From contig JAJDDV010000159.1 of assembly GCA_029260135.1 (NCBI GenBank), forward strand, positions 31,815-95,814: a DNA stretch of 64,000 nt, written 5' to 3'. The number at the start of each line of letters is the position of its first letter. The first letter of the stretch is position 1. Shown piece by piece: positions 42,970-52,300 of the stretch. The notes below the pieces were generated by a model. The model was not told the DNA's origin. It made no database searches and worked only from the letters and a program-made list of their open reading frames with translations. The translations under genes were made by a program, and so were the position numbers. This stretch comes from Phycisphaerae bacterium. GTDB lineage: Bacteria > Planctomycetota > Phycisphaerae > UBA1845.

Positions 42970-45348
42970 ATGGCATATACTTTCAAACACGGTGACCGGC
43001 CGATCGACGGATACACCATCCAGCGGGCGGTCGGCAAAGGCGGATTCGGCGAAGTCTACTACGCCATCAGCGACGGCGGTCGAGAGGTCGCCCTCAAGTA
43101 CTTGCGCGACAATCCCCAGGTCGAACTCCGAGGCGTCAGCCACTGCATCAACCTCAAGAGCCCGCACCTCGTTTCCATCTTCGACGTCAAGAAGACCACG
43201 GACGGCGAATACGTCATCATCATGGAGTACTGCTCCGGCCCTTCGCTTCGCGACGTGCTGATGGCGGAACCCAACGGGTTCGCGCCACAGAAAGCGGCCT
43301 TCTTCGTGCGCGAAATCGCCAAAGGGCTCGCCTACCTCCACGATCGGGGCATCGTCCATCGCGATCTCAAACCCGGAAACCTCTTTTATGACGACGGCTA
43401 TGTGAAGATCGGCGATTACGGCCTCAGCAAGTTCATCTCCATCTCACGCCATAGCGGACAGACGGCAAGCGTCGGAACCGTACACTACATGGCCCCCGAG
43501 ATCGGTAGCGGAAACTACTCACGCGGCGTCGACATCTACGCGCTCGGCGTCATCCTCTACGAAATGCTGCTCGGCAAGGTCCCCTTCGAAGGATCGACCA
43601 TGGCCGAGGTGCTCATGAAGCACCTCACCGCGCAACCCGAGATCGAGACCCTTCCCCAGCCCTTCGGTCACGTAATCCGAAAGGCGCTGCAGAAGGACCC
43701 CAACGACCGCTATCAAACCGTCGACGAAATGGTCGAGGAGCTGCTCGCCGTCGATGAAATCCGCGAGAGCGTGGCCGGATTCCGGCCGCAAAGCCTCGAT
43801 GCCGCCGTACACGGAGGGGGGCGTCACGACTCGCCCATGCCCTCACCCAATCCGATGCTCCGCGATGCACAGCAAGCCGCACAGGCCGCCGCCGCGGGTT
43901 GGCAACCACCATACGCCCAGCCGATTAATCGCGACGCGCCGCTGCCCGCCAAGCTCGCCAAACGAATGGATCGCGTGTCCCGCCGCATGAGCGAGAAGAT
44001 GGCCAAGCTCGCCGCGAAGCACCCAGGTAGAGCCCCGCTGACGCCGCCGCCACCACCGACGCCCCAGGCCGCCGCGGCCGGAGGCCCGGCGCTGGCACCG
44101 CTCGCGCCCGCCGACAGAAAGAAACGAATCCTGCTTACCGGACTGCTGTCGATCGGACTCGCCGTCGGACTCGGCGTGCTGATCGGCAGTACCGGCGGCG
44201 ACGTTGCCGGTACGTCCGCTGGAATGCTCGCCGTCGCCATGTCGGGCGGTGTCCTACTCTCCCGCCGAGCCGTCGGATGGTTCGGTATCGAGCACGGCCC
44301 CAAGTGGTCCAGGCGACTCGTTCAACTCTGCTGTTGCGCGCCGCTCCTGGCCATCGGCGCCGCGCCCTTGCTGGACGTCAGAGGCGAGGAAGGTGCGGCC
44401 GTTTACTTGGGCCTGTTGATCTGCGCGGTCTTCTTTGACGCCGGAGAAAAGGGAGGCCGACACGGTGCCGATCCACGCGGCGAAATCAGCTTCGGCGCAG
44501 CCATCTGGGCCGCATTCGTCGGCGCCTTCTTCACCGGAGTCGCCGGAGCCATCGTCGGCGAGGACCCCGATGAAGTCATCTGGATCGCCGCAGGAGTGAC
44601 AGGCGTCGCGTCGCTGATACTGCAGGCCACCTCCTGGTGGTCCATCGCCGCACCCGCAGCACCAGCCAAATCCAAACTTGCTGCCGTCGACGCCCAGCCC
44701 CACGACGTCCAACCACCGCCCGGCGCTCAACCGTTCCACCCGGACCCGCCACACCCCGCAACCGCCCCGGCCCCGATGGGACCAGTGCCCACACTGACCG
44801 CCTCACACCTGCAAGACCAGGTCGAGCGCTGGGGCATCACACGTGCGGTCTGGGGACTTATCGCCTTCGCATTGATGAGCGGGACCATTGTCACTTTCCT
44901 GATCCCCCTCGTCGCCACAGACTTCGATCATCATGACGTCACCGGCTCAATCATCATCTGCACAGCCTGTTTCTCATTCGTGATCTTCGCACTCAGAAAA
45001 ACAACCCCACTCAAACGAGACGGCTTCTGGCGCGAGACCATCCGCCCGTTCCTGATCGCCACGTCGATGGCCGGCATCGGCGCAGCCATCACAGGAATCG
45101 CCCGAGAGTGGGGGCACCGCTCTTATTGCTCCTGGAAAGAAGGCTCCTTTCCCTGCCTTGCCGACGAAGGTCGTGTCGGGCTCATCACAGGGCTCGTTAT
45201 GTGCTCTCTGGCCTTCCTGATCCTCATCCTCTTCACCGGCCGCAAGAAACGACTGCCACCCCAGCCGTTCCTGCAGAACTACGATTCACCGGCCAGGGCA
45301 GACCTGCACGCCGCCATGGAACAAAACCGAGAAGACGGATGCTGCTAA
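42970..45348 (+). CDS. Membrane Ser/Thr protein kinase with multi-pass C-terminal domain
   Basis: 792 residues. The kinase domain (about residues 14-275) has the Gly loop 'VGKGGFGEVYY', Lys43 in 'VALKYL', catalytic 'HRDLKPGN' and 'TVHYMAPEI'. The metal-binding DFG is DYG here ('IGDYGLSKF'), a tolerated variant. A Pro/Ala-rich linker of roughly 100 residues leads to several hydrophobic segments ('ILLTGLLSIGLAVGLGVLIG', 'AAIWAAFVGAFFTGVAGAIV', 'AVWGLIAFALMSGTIVTFLI'), a second Pro-rich linker, and further helices. The kinase would be cytoplasmic and membrane tethered. No PASTA or other sensor domain is seen. It is coupled to the FHA gene upstream and followed by a membrane protein. Confidence 0.92.
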   Translation: MAYTFKHGDRPIDGYTIQRAVGKGGFGEVYYAISDGGREVALKYLRDNPQVELRGVSHCINLKSPHLVSIFDVKKTTDGEYVIIMEYCSGPSLRDVLMAEPNGFAPQKAAFFVREIAKGLAYLHDRGIVHRDLKPGNLFYDDGYVKIGDYGLSKFISISRHSGQTASVGTVHYMAPEIGSGNYSRGVDIYALGVILYEMLLGKVPFEGSTMAEVLMKHLTAQPEIETLPQPFGHVIRKALQKDPNDRYQTVDEMVEELLAVDEIRESVAGFRPQSLDAAVHGGGRHDSPMPSPNPMLRDAQQAAQAAAAGWQPPYAQPINRDAPLPAKLAKRMDRVSRRMSEKMAKLAAKHPGRAPLTPPPPPTPQAAAAGGPALAPLAPADRKKRILLTGLLSIGLAVGLGVLIGSTGGDVAGTSAGMLAVAMSGGVLLSRRAVGWFGIEHGPKWSRRLVQLCCCAPLLAIGAAPLLDVRGEEGAAVYLGLLICAVFFDAGEKGGRHGADPRGEISFGAAIWAAFVGAFFTGVAGAIVGEDPDEVIWIAAGVTGVASLILQATSWWSIAAPAAPAKSKLAAVDAQPHDVQPPPGAQPFHPDPPHPATAPAPMGPVPTLTASHLQDQVERWGITRAVWGLIAFALMSGTIVTFLIPLVATDFDHHDVTGSIIICTACFSFVIFALRKTTPLKRDGFWRETIRPFLIATSMAGIGAAITGIAREWGHRSYCSWKEGSFPCLADEGRVGLITGLVMCSLAFLILILFTGRKKRLPPQPFLQNYDSPARADLHAAMEQNREDGCC

Positions 45349-45388
45349 ACGCTATAACACAATCTGAACTTCGCGACGGAGTCCAATC

Positions 45389-46099
45389 ATGACGCCGGTC
45401 ACCTGGGGACTCTTCGGCGCCGTCTGCGGCATCGTTATCACGCTCGTCGTCGTCGGCAAATCACTTGCACGCGGCGGACGCGCCATCATCTTCGTCGGTT
45501 TCCTCACCGCACTCGCCGCCCTGGCGGCCCTGGTCTTGTTTCAGGGAAGAACGCGCTCGCACATGTGGCCACCCGACGTCTCGCACCTCGTCCAGTTCCA
45601 CGGACTCCCAGCACCCATGCCCCAGGTGAAAGTGAGCGTTCCCGTAGACGTCCACGTCGCCGATGAGCAAGACCGAATTACTCCTGAACACGCGGCGCTC
45701 GACCACGATACCATTGAGCACGCCATCGAAGCCGCCAAAACCGCCGCCGCCATCGCCCAAGACTCGGGAAGCGAAACCACCATCACTCACGACGATGGAA
45801 TCAGAATCACAGCCCACGCCAAACCACGCGAGCCCAAACCCACCTCCGCCGCCACCAAGGCCAAACGCTTCAAACAACGCGTCGAACGCTCCGTCAACCG
45901 CGGAATGCGACAGATTCAAAGCCCAAGCGTCAAACGCATCATCAAGTTGGTGCTCCCAGCGTTCGTCATCGCATCCTTCCTCTGCATCGGATACCTCCTC
46001 CTCGACGGCGCAACGCGAGGGCAGCTAAGCTGGCCCCTCCGAATCATCGCGGTCATTCTGTTCGGCGTCCTGTTCGCCACCGTAGCCGCCCTGAAGTAA
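45389..46099 (+). CDS. Hypothetical membrane protein downstream of the kinase
   Basis: 236 residues, not recognised. Two N-terminal hydrophobic segments ('VTWGLFGAVCGIVITLVVVG', 'IIFVGFLTALAALAALVLF') and two at the C terminus ('IIKLVLPAFVIASFLCIGYL', 'LRIIAVILFGVLFATVAA') flank a soluble, acidic then basic region with 'VKVSVPVDVHVADEQDRITP' and an Ala-rich helix. It follows the kinase gene after 40 bases on the same strand and is likely co-transcribed. It may be a membrane partner or target of the kinase; no direct evidence. Confidence 0.7.
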   Translation: MTPVTWGLFGAVCGIVITLVVVGKSLARGGRAIIFVGFLTALAALAALVLFQGRTRSHMWPPDVSHLVQFHGLPAPMPQVKVSVPVDVHVADEQDRITPEHAALDHDTIEHAIEAAKTAAAIAQDSGSETTITHDDGIRITAHAKPREPKPTSAATKAKRFKQRVERSVNRGMRQIQSPSVKRIIKLVLPAFVIASFLCIGYLLLDGATRGQLSWPLRIIAVILFGVLFATVAALK

Positions 46100-46173
46100 G
46101 CCCATAGCACAGCGCCGCACTTTCTCGTACCATGGAGCTGTCATCGTCGCACGGCCTGTTGTGATAGGCGTAG

Positions 46174-46191
46174 GGTGCATCTCGATGCACC
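46174..46191. repeat. Palindromic repeat, family B
   Basis: GGTGCATC-TC-GATGCACC, a perfect 8-bp palindrome preceded by GTAG. Degenerate copies lie at 49037-49050 and 49259-49276. Confidence 0.85.
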
Positions 46192-46220
46192 TTCTGTCGT
46201 TGTGCTGTGAGCAAGCTCGG

Positions 46221-46330
46221 GCGCCATGCCCAACCACAAGGCGCGGGCATGCCGTCACGACGTCGGGTGCCATGGCCAAGCGAAGCGCCGCCATGCTGTG
46301 TGCCATGCCCAAGCCGAAGGCGCGGGCATG
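46221..46330. repeat. Three copies of hairpin repeat family C
   Basis: Copies at 46221-46251, 46266-46297 and 46301-46330. Outer arms CATGCCC/GGGCATG (first and third) or CATGGC/GCCATG (second) enclose a small inner stem and triloop. Further copies are at 49157-49188 and 60444-60475, which are identical over 32 bases. The gap from 46100 to 46371 holds nothing else I can name besides the family B copy. Confidence 0.85.
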
Positions 46331-46371
46331 AGACGAAGAGTCCACGCAAAAGAACCAGTTAAGGAATGAAA

Positions 46372-47259
46372 ATGGACGCCGAAGCCGGCGCCGACCATTA
46401 TCTGATCCTCCAGATCCGAAAGGGCAACGAAGCCGCCTGGCGACAGCTCATCGATCGCTACGCCGGACGACTCCTCGCCTTCGCACGCGCCAGAACCGCG
46501 TCCCTCTCCGACGCCGAAGACCTCGTCCAGGAAACCTTCGTCGGGTTCCTACAATCCGCCACCCACTACGACGCCTCACGATCCCTCGAAACCTACCTCT
46601 TCACCATCCTCCGCTACAAACTCTACGACCTCCTCCGTCAGCGCAAAGCCACCGTCCTCTCCGAACCCGCCGACGCCGAAGGATGGTGGGACCACATCAT
46701 GCCGGGAACCACCGAGACCCCCAGCGGACACGCCGTCGGTGCCGAAGCCCTCGAACAGCAAGAGACCCTCCTGGGCGAAATCCTCAAGAGGCTCATCCGA
46801 GAGATGAGAGACCGCGGTGCCTTCAACGACCTCCAGGTCATCGAGCTGGCCTTCTACGCCGGAACCCGAAACCTCGACATCGCCGGTCTCCTCGAGATAG
46901 ACCAGAAAGCCGTCGCAGGCGTGAAGTTCCGAGCCATCCAGAAGCTACAGAAGTTCCTCGCCGAGCGCGACACACAGGCCCTCTCCTGCCTCGACGAGTC
47001 CGAAGCCGACATCACCGTCGCCCGCGTCTGGAGAGAGCAACGTCTCACCTGCCTCAAACGGAGCACCCTCGGCTCATACCTCCTCGGCGTCCTTGACGAA
47101 CCCTGGCGATCCTACACCCAGTTCCACCTCGACGTCGTCGCCTGCCCCATGTGCCTCGCCAACCTCACCGACCTCGAATCCGAAGAAGAAGACCGAACCC
47201 CCGCCGACACCGAAGAAATGTTCGCCTCAAGCGTCGGCTTCCTCACCCGTACCAAGTAG
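46372..47259 (+). CDS. ECF-like sigma factor with C-terminal Cys/His (anti-sigma-like) segment
   Basis: 295 residues, longer than most ECF factors. Region 2: 'WRQLIDRYAGRLLAFARAR', 'SDAEDLVQETFVGFLQSATH' and 'LETYLFTILRYKLYDLLRQR'. Region 4: 'LQVIELAFYAGTRNLDIAGL' and 'IDQKAVAGVKFRAIQKLQKF'. The last 80 residues contain 'STLGSYLLGVLDEPWRSYTQ' and 'FHLDVVACPMCLANLTDL', an H-x5-C-x2-C arrangement resembling a zinc-binding anti-sigma fold. ATG 46372 lies 6 bases after AAGGA; the ATG at 46366 abuts that site. It follows the kinase cluster on the same strand, so kinase control of this factor is a plausible inference. Confidence 0.85.
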   Translation: MDAEAGADHYLILQIRKGNEAAWRQLIDRYAGRLLAFARARTASLSDAEDLVQETFVGFLQSATHYDASRSLETYLFTILRYKLYDLLRQRKATVLSEPADAEGWWDHIMPGTTETPSGHAVGAEALEQQETLLGEILKRLIREMRDRGAFNDLQVIELAFYAGTRNLDIAGLLEIDQKAVAGVKFRAIQKLQKFLAERDTQALSCLDESEADITVARVWREQRLTCLKRSTLGSYLLGVLDEPWRSYTQFHLDVVACPMCLANLTDLESEEEDRTPADTEEMFASSVGFLTRTK

Positions 47260-47289
47260 CGCAGCGACTGTTCCGCTTGCATCCTGTAG

Positions 47290-47312
47290 GGTCCGCTGTG
47301 CGGACCGTTTTT
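47290..47312 (+). terminator. Rho-independent terminator built from family A palindrome
   Basis: GGTCCGC-TGT-GCGGACC followed by GTTTTT, 30 bases after the sigma-factor stop. The hairpin is a copy of the dispersed palindrome found at 48946, 48998, 49128 and 49221, here serving as a terminator. Confidence 0.75.
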
Positions 47313-47322
47313 CGCCTCCCCC

Positions 47323-48870
47323 TCACGGCTTCGCGACCCTCTCCTTCCGCGAGCGAATTGCCTCTTCATCCCCACTCTTGGGCGACGCGCCAAACGCACG
47401 CTTCGGAGCATCCTTCATCGACTCCCGCAGGAACGCCCGCCACGGATCCGCCGCAACCTCAGGCCCAACAGGCTCGCGCCGCAACGCCGCCGGAACCGCC
47501 GCAGCGGGAACGGTCTGTGCAACCACATCGCGATCGCTTCCAGGCTCTGTCGTGCGCTGCACAACGTTCACCGTCGCCACCTCCGCCGCTCGCTCCACCG
47601 AAATCGATTCCTCATCCGCTGCGCCCGTCCATCCTTCCACCGCGCGAGGGATGGCACGAAATTCATGCACGGCAAACGGTGCCACGGCCTTGACATCCTC
47701 GGCCACGCGCTCGTCCCTCTCTTCCGCCGCTCGCGTCAGCGTCTCCTCGACCCGCACCAGACGCGCGAGCAGCGCGCCACGGTGTTCATCCACCACATCC
47801 CACAAACAGGCTAGCTCCGCTGCACGTGCGTCAGTTTCCTCATCCAACAGAAGCGTCATCGCCTTCCCGGCCTCCGTCAGGCGCTCTTCCGTTTTCCGTT
47901 CCGCCTCACATCGCGCGAGCGACTCATCGCCGATCATGCCGCGCAACCGCCCGTCAACCTCACGAACCGTTCCCCGTAGCTCATCCGCGTCGCATGCGCG
48001 ATCGTGCGACTCCGCTGTGATCCGTGCGGCCAGCGCCCGCTCAAACTCCACAACATTCCCCGCAACCAGCGCAACGGCGTCCGCCCGCGCGCCCCGTTCC
48101 GCATCGATCCGCGCCAAGAGCTCATCCTCCACAGCCGCGAGCGCACCCAAGAACTCCCGATGATCCGAACTCCGTACCAGAGACTCACCCTCGACCCGTG
48201 CCGCCATCTCCCGTTCAACCGTCGCCAGCGCGAGCTGGAGTTCCTGGTTCTGTTCCGCTGTCCGGCTCATCCCGCTGGTCACCCGTTCTCCCAGATCTCG
48301 CTCGACGGTCTCCAGCGCGACCCGCAGATCGCCTACTCGCTCGGCCGCCTGCTCCATTCCGCTGGTCACCCGCTCTCCGAGGTCCCGCTGTACGCCCATC
48401 ACGATTTCCTGAAGGCGATCATCCTCCGCGCCGCGCTCCAGCGACTCGCCACGAATCGACGCCACCCACGCTTCCTCGATCGCCGCCAGCGCATGTCGAA
48501 CTTTCGCCGTCTCCGTAGCCCTCGCCGTCGTTTCTTTCGCCAGGGCATTCGCGACAGCCCACTCAATACCGGCAATCCGATCCAGCAGGTCGCGATCCTC
48601 TTCAGTACGTTCGAGCGCGTGCTCATACACCGTGACCGCCAGCGCCTCCTCGACGCAAGTGATGTGATCCACAAGCTCGTGAAGATGTGCAGACCACACC
48701 TCGTCCGCCACCCGCCGTTCAGCCCGAACCTGATCCATCCACACCTCGCGGGCCGCCTCCTGCTCCGCGCGAACCTGATCCAGCTTCATCTGCATCGTCG
48801 AGTAGCTGACACACCCGGAAGCGGCGAGCATCAGCAGCCCAAAGATCATTAGTAACGGTTTCGAATTCAT
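47323..48870 (-). CDS. Coiled-coil lipoprotein, hypothetical
   Basis: 515 residues. Lipoprotein signal 'LLMIFGLLMLAASGCVSYS' with lipobox A-A-S-G-C. Nearly all the rest is predicted coiled coil, rich in Arg, Glu, Ala and Leu with degenerate repeats such as 'VALETVERDLGERVTSGM' and 'LALATVEREMAARVEGESLV', about 45 residues apart. A less ordered, Pro/Ala-rich tail of 90 residues ends it. ATG 48870 follows TTGGAG; upstream in-frame ATGs fall in the repeat-rich intergenic region. It converges with the sigma-factor gene. Possible role: a long envelope spacer or scaffold; no homologous function recognised. Confidence 0.75.
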   Translation of the reverse strand: MNSKPLLMIFGLLMLAASGCVSYSTMQMKLDQVRAEQEAAREVWMDQVRAERRVADEVWSAHLHELVDHITCVEEALAVTVYEHALERTEEDRDLLDRIAGIEWAVANALAKETTARATETAKVRHALAAIEEAWVASIRGESLERGAEDDRLQEIVMGVQRDLGERVTSGMEQAAERVGDLRVALETVERDLGERVTSGMSRTAEQNQELQLALATVEREMAARVEGESLVRSSDHREFLGALAAVEDELLARIDAERGARADAVALVAGNVVEFERALAARITAESHDRACDADELRGTVREVDGRLRGMIGDESLARCEAERKTEERLTEAGKAMTLLLDEETDARAAELACLWDVVDEHRGALLARLVRVEETLTRAAEERDERVAEDVKAVAPFAVHEFRAIPRAVEGWTGAADEESISVERAAEVATVNVVQRTTEPGSDRDVVAQTVPAAAVPAALRREPVGPEVAADPWRAFLRESMKDAPKRAFGASPKSGDEEAIRSRKERVAKP

Positions 48871-49336
48871 GACGGCTCTCCAACAGCGGTGACGAGTTCG
48901 GCCCGGCAACACATGCCGAGAAGTGAGGGGACGGACAGCGCGGAGGGTCCGCTGTACGGACCATGGTTGCCGGGTGGCACTGCTCTCCAACGCGGAGGGT
49001 CCGCTGTGCGGACCATGATTGCCGCCCAAGACGCAGGGTGCATCTCGATGGGAGGGTGCCCCATTCTTCGCCAAAGGCGAAGGGTGGGGGACGGAACGCC
49101 GACGGTTCCACCTGACGCATCTCGTAGGGTCCGCCGCGCCGACCATGCCCGAACCGGGTGCCATGCCCAAGCCCAAGGCGCGGGCATGTTGACGTACGCT
49201 GCCGCGATCCGAATGCGTAGGGTCCGCTGTGCGGACCACGGTTGCTGCCCAAGATGTAGGGGCATCTTGATGCGCCTACTGCTTGGTGCTTTGAAACACC
49301 TATTACGCCGATCCATCAAAGGCAACGCATCCTCCA
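48871..49336. repeat. Intergenic cluster of palindromic repeats (families A, B, C)
   Basis: No gene. Family A (GGTCCGC-TGT-GCGGACC type) at 48946-48962, 48998-49014, 49128-49144 and 49221-49237. Family B at 49037-49050 and 49259-49276. Family C at 49157-49188. The segment 49217-49279 is an A+B doublet bounded by GTAGG and CCTAC. The gap is the upstream region of the coiled-coil lipoprotein gene. Confidence 0.85.
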
Positions 49337-52300
49337 TCAACCAACGGCCGCCACGCTGACACCCATCGGCATCTCACGCTTCGTGGGCCCAAGCACGCGA
49401 ACCGCCGACGAACCCAGCAGGCTCGTCAGCTTCTCCAAAAGCACGGGGCTGCACGCAACACGCAAACCCGTATGACATTCAATCTGCGCGAGCAGTCCGT
49501 CCGCCGTTGACACGTTGATATAAACGCGACTCACACCGCGACTCGCGCGCAGCGCCGCCACCACGTCGTCGAGCGGTGACGTTTCTTCGATCTCGAGCAA
49601 TAACGCAGCCGCAAACGCTTCGACCGCGGCGTCAGCCTCCACCACGCGGGATACGCGGATCGAAGGCTCCTCGCGCTTCTTGTCGACCGCGCCCTCAATG
49701 AACAGCAACGCGTCCGGGTTCAGCAGCGGGCGATATTGCGAGAAGTCGTCCGGGAAGACGACCGCCTCCACCCGACCCTTGAGATCCTCGAACGTCACAA
49801 CGCCAAGACGCTTCCCTGCGTTGCGACCGTTCCTAGCGGTAACGGTACGGACACTCGAAACCATACCGCCGACGATGACCTCGTTACCCTCTTCCCGCTG
49901 CACCAGATCGGCCGTACTCGCCGTCGAACACGCCTCCAACAACCGCTCATGTGACGCCAGCGGATGACGCGTAATATAGAAACCTAGAACAGCCTTCTCG
50001 TTTGCGAGCATCTCCGCCTCGCTCCACTCCGCCGTCGAGAGCGTCGGTTCCTCAAGCGTCGCCGCCGAGTCCTCACCGCCGAACAACCCCATTTGGCCCG
50101 CTCGACGATCTCGCTGTGCCGACTGGGCCGACGCGATCGCACCGTCAAGTGCGTCAACCAAGGCCTTTCGCATCGCGCCCGTCCGATCGAACGCCCCCGC
50201 GCAAATCAGCGCCTCCATCGTTCCGCGATTCACCGCCGTCAAATCGACACGCTCGCAGAAGTCGAACAGGCTCTTGTAAGGTCCCTCGTTCTCGCGCTCC
50301 TCGACGATGACCGACACGGCCTTGCTGCCCACGCCCTTGATCGCACCGAGCCCGAACCGAATCGCACCCGCGTTCTCACCCCCGGAAACAGACTCGACCG
50401 TGAAGTCGAACTCCGATCCGTTCATGTCCGGCGGATGAATGTCGATCCCCATCACCCGGCATTCCTCGCGATACTCAGCCACCTTGTCCGTGCTCGACAT
50501 TTCAAATGTCATCACCGCCGCCATGAACTCGACGGGGTGATACGTCTTCATCCATGCGGTCTGAAACGCGACAAGGGCGTAACCCGTGGAATGCGCCTTG
50601 TTGAAGGCGTATCCACCGAACTTCAGAATGTCGGTGAACACCTGCTCCGCCGTACCTCGCTTGACGCCGTTCCGCAAACACCCGTCCAGAAACGGCTCGC
50701 GCATCGCCTCGATCGTTTTCGTCTTCTTCTTGCTGATCGCCTTCGCCAGCCGGAACGCCGCCTTCAACTCGATCCCGCCCAGACGATTGACCAGACGCGA
50801 CACCTGCTCCTGATACACCATGATCCCGTAGGTCTCGTCGAGAACCTCCGTCATGATCTTGTGCGGCGTCGTCCAGTCCTGACCGTGCTTTCGCGCGACA
50901 TAATCCGGGATGTACGCCATCGGCCCCGGCCGATACAGCGCGTTCGCCGCGATCAGATCTTCAATGCGGTTAGGCCGCATGCGCATGATCACGTCGCGCA
51001 TCCCGCCCGACTCGAACTGGAAGATCCCCTTGGTGTCACCGCGGGAAAAAAGCGAATACACCTTCGCATCCGTCAGGTCCAGGTGCTCCAGGTCGATCCT
51101 CGTTCCCGTACTGCGTTCCGCGAGTTGACGCGCTCGTTCCAACGTCGTCAGCGTACGCAAACCCAGGAAGTCCATCTTCAGCAGACCGACACGCTCGACC
51201 GTCGGTCCATCGAACTGTGTAATCAGACCTTCCTGATTGGCTGCCTTGTACAGCGGCAGGAAATTGACCAGTGGCTGATCCGCCACTACGACACCTGCCG
51301 CGTGAACGCCCGCATTGCGGACGACCCCCTCCAATCGCCGACCGATCTCGATGATACGCCGAACCGTTTCGTCGTCGTTGAATCGCTTCTTGAGTTCAGG
51401 TTCCTGCTCGAGCGCCTTGTCGAGCGTCATATGTAAATCGTTCGGGATCATCTTCGTCAGGTTGTTCGCCTCGTCGAACCCCAATCCCATCACGCGGGAC
51501 ACGTCCTTGACGACCGCCTTGGCCTTCAGCGTTCCGAACGTGATGATCTGCGCCACGTGGCCGTACTTCTCGCGAACGTATTCCAATAGTCGGCCACGAC
51601 CGTTTTGGCAGATGTCCAGGTCGATGTCCGGCATCTCGTCGCGATCCGGATCCATGAACCGCTCGAAGTACAACCCGTAACGGATCGGATCGGGCGTGCT
51701 GATGTGAAGGCAATACGAAACCACCGAGCTGCAACCGCTACCCCGTGCGCCCACCGGGATGCTGTTGGCCCGGGCGAAGTTCACGCAGTCCCACACAATC
51801 AGGAAGTAGCTCGCGAACCCCTTGCTGATAATCACGCCGAGTTCGTAATCGATCCGCTCCTGCAGCTCCGCCGTGATTTCACCGTATCGTTCGACCGCCC
51901 CCTCATGAACCAGGCGCCGGAGGTAGTCCGCATCGTCGAGTGGCTGATCGTCACTGTCCTTCACTTCCGCCGGAACCTGAAACACCGGCGCGTAGCGCTT
52001 CGTCAGATCCAACTCCAGATTGCACAGGTCCGCCACGTGCAACGTGTTCGCGATCGCGTCCGGGAAGTCGGCGAAACGCTCGACCATCTCCTCCGTCGTC
52101 TTGAAGTAGAACTGGTCCGTGTCGAACTTGAAACGGTCCTCGTCCGACAGCAGCTTGCCCGTGTTGATGCAGCAAAGCACGTCGTGTGCTTCCACGTCCG
52201 CATGCTCGAGATAGTGAACGTCGTTCGTCGCAATCGTCGCCACACCCAGCCGCGTCGCCATGTCCGCCAGCTCGGGGTTGAGGATTTTCTGCGGCGACAA

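Noticed and set aside
50093..51436. 447-codon plus-strand frame opposite dnaE
   Set aside because: Inside the catalytic region of dnaE; Arg/His-rich shadow without motifs.
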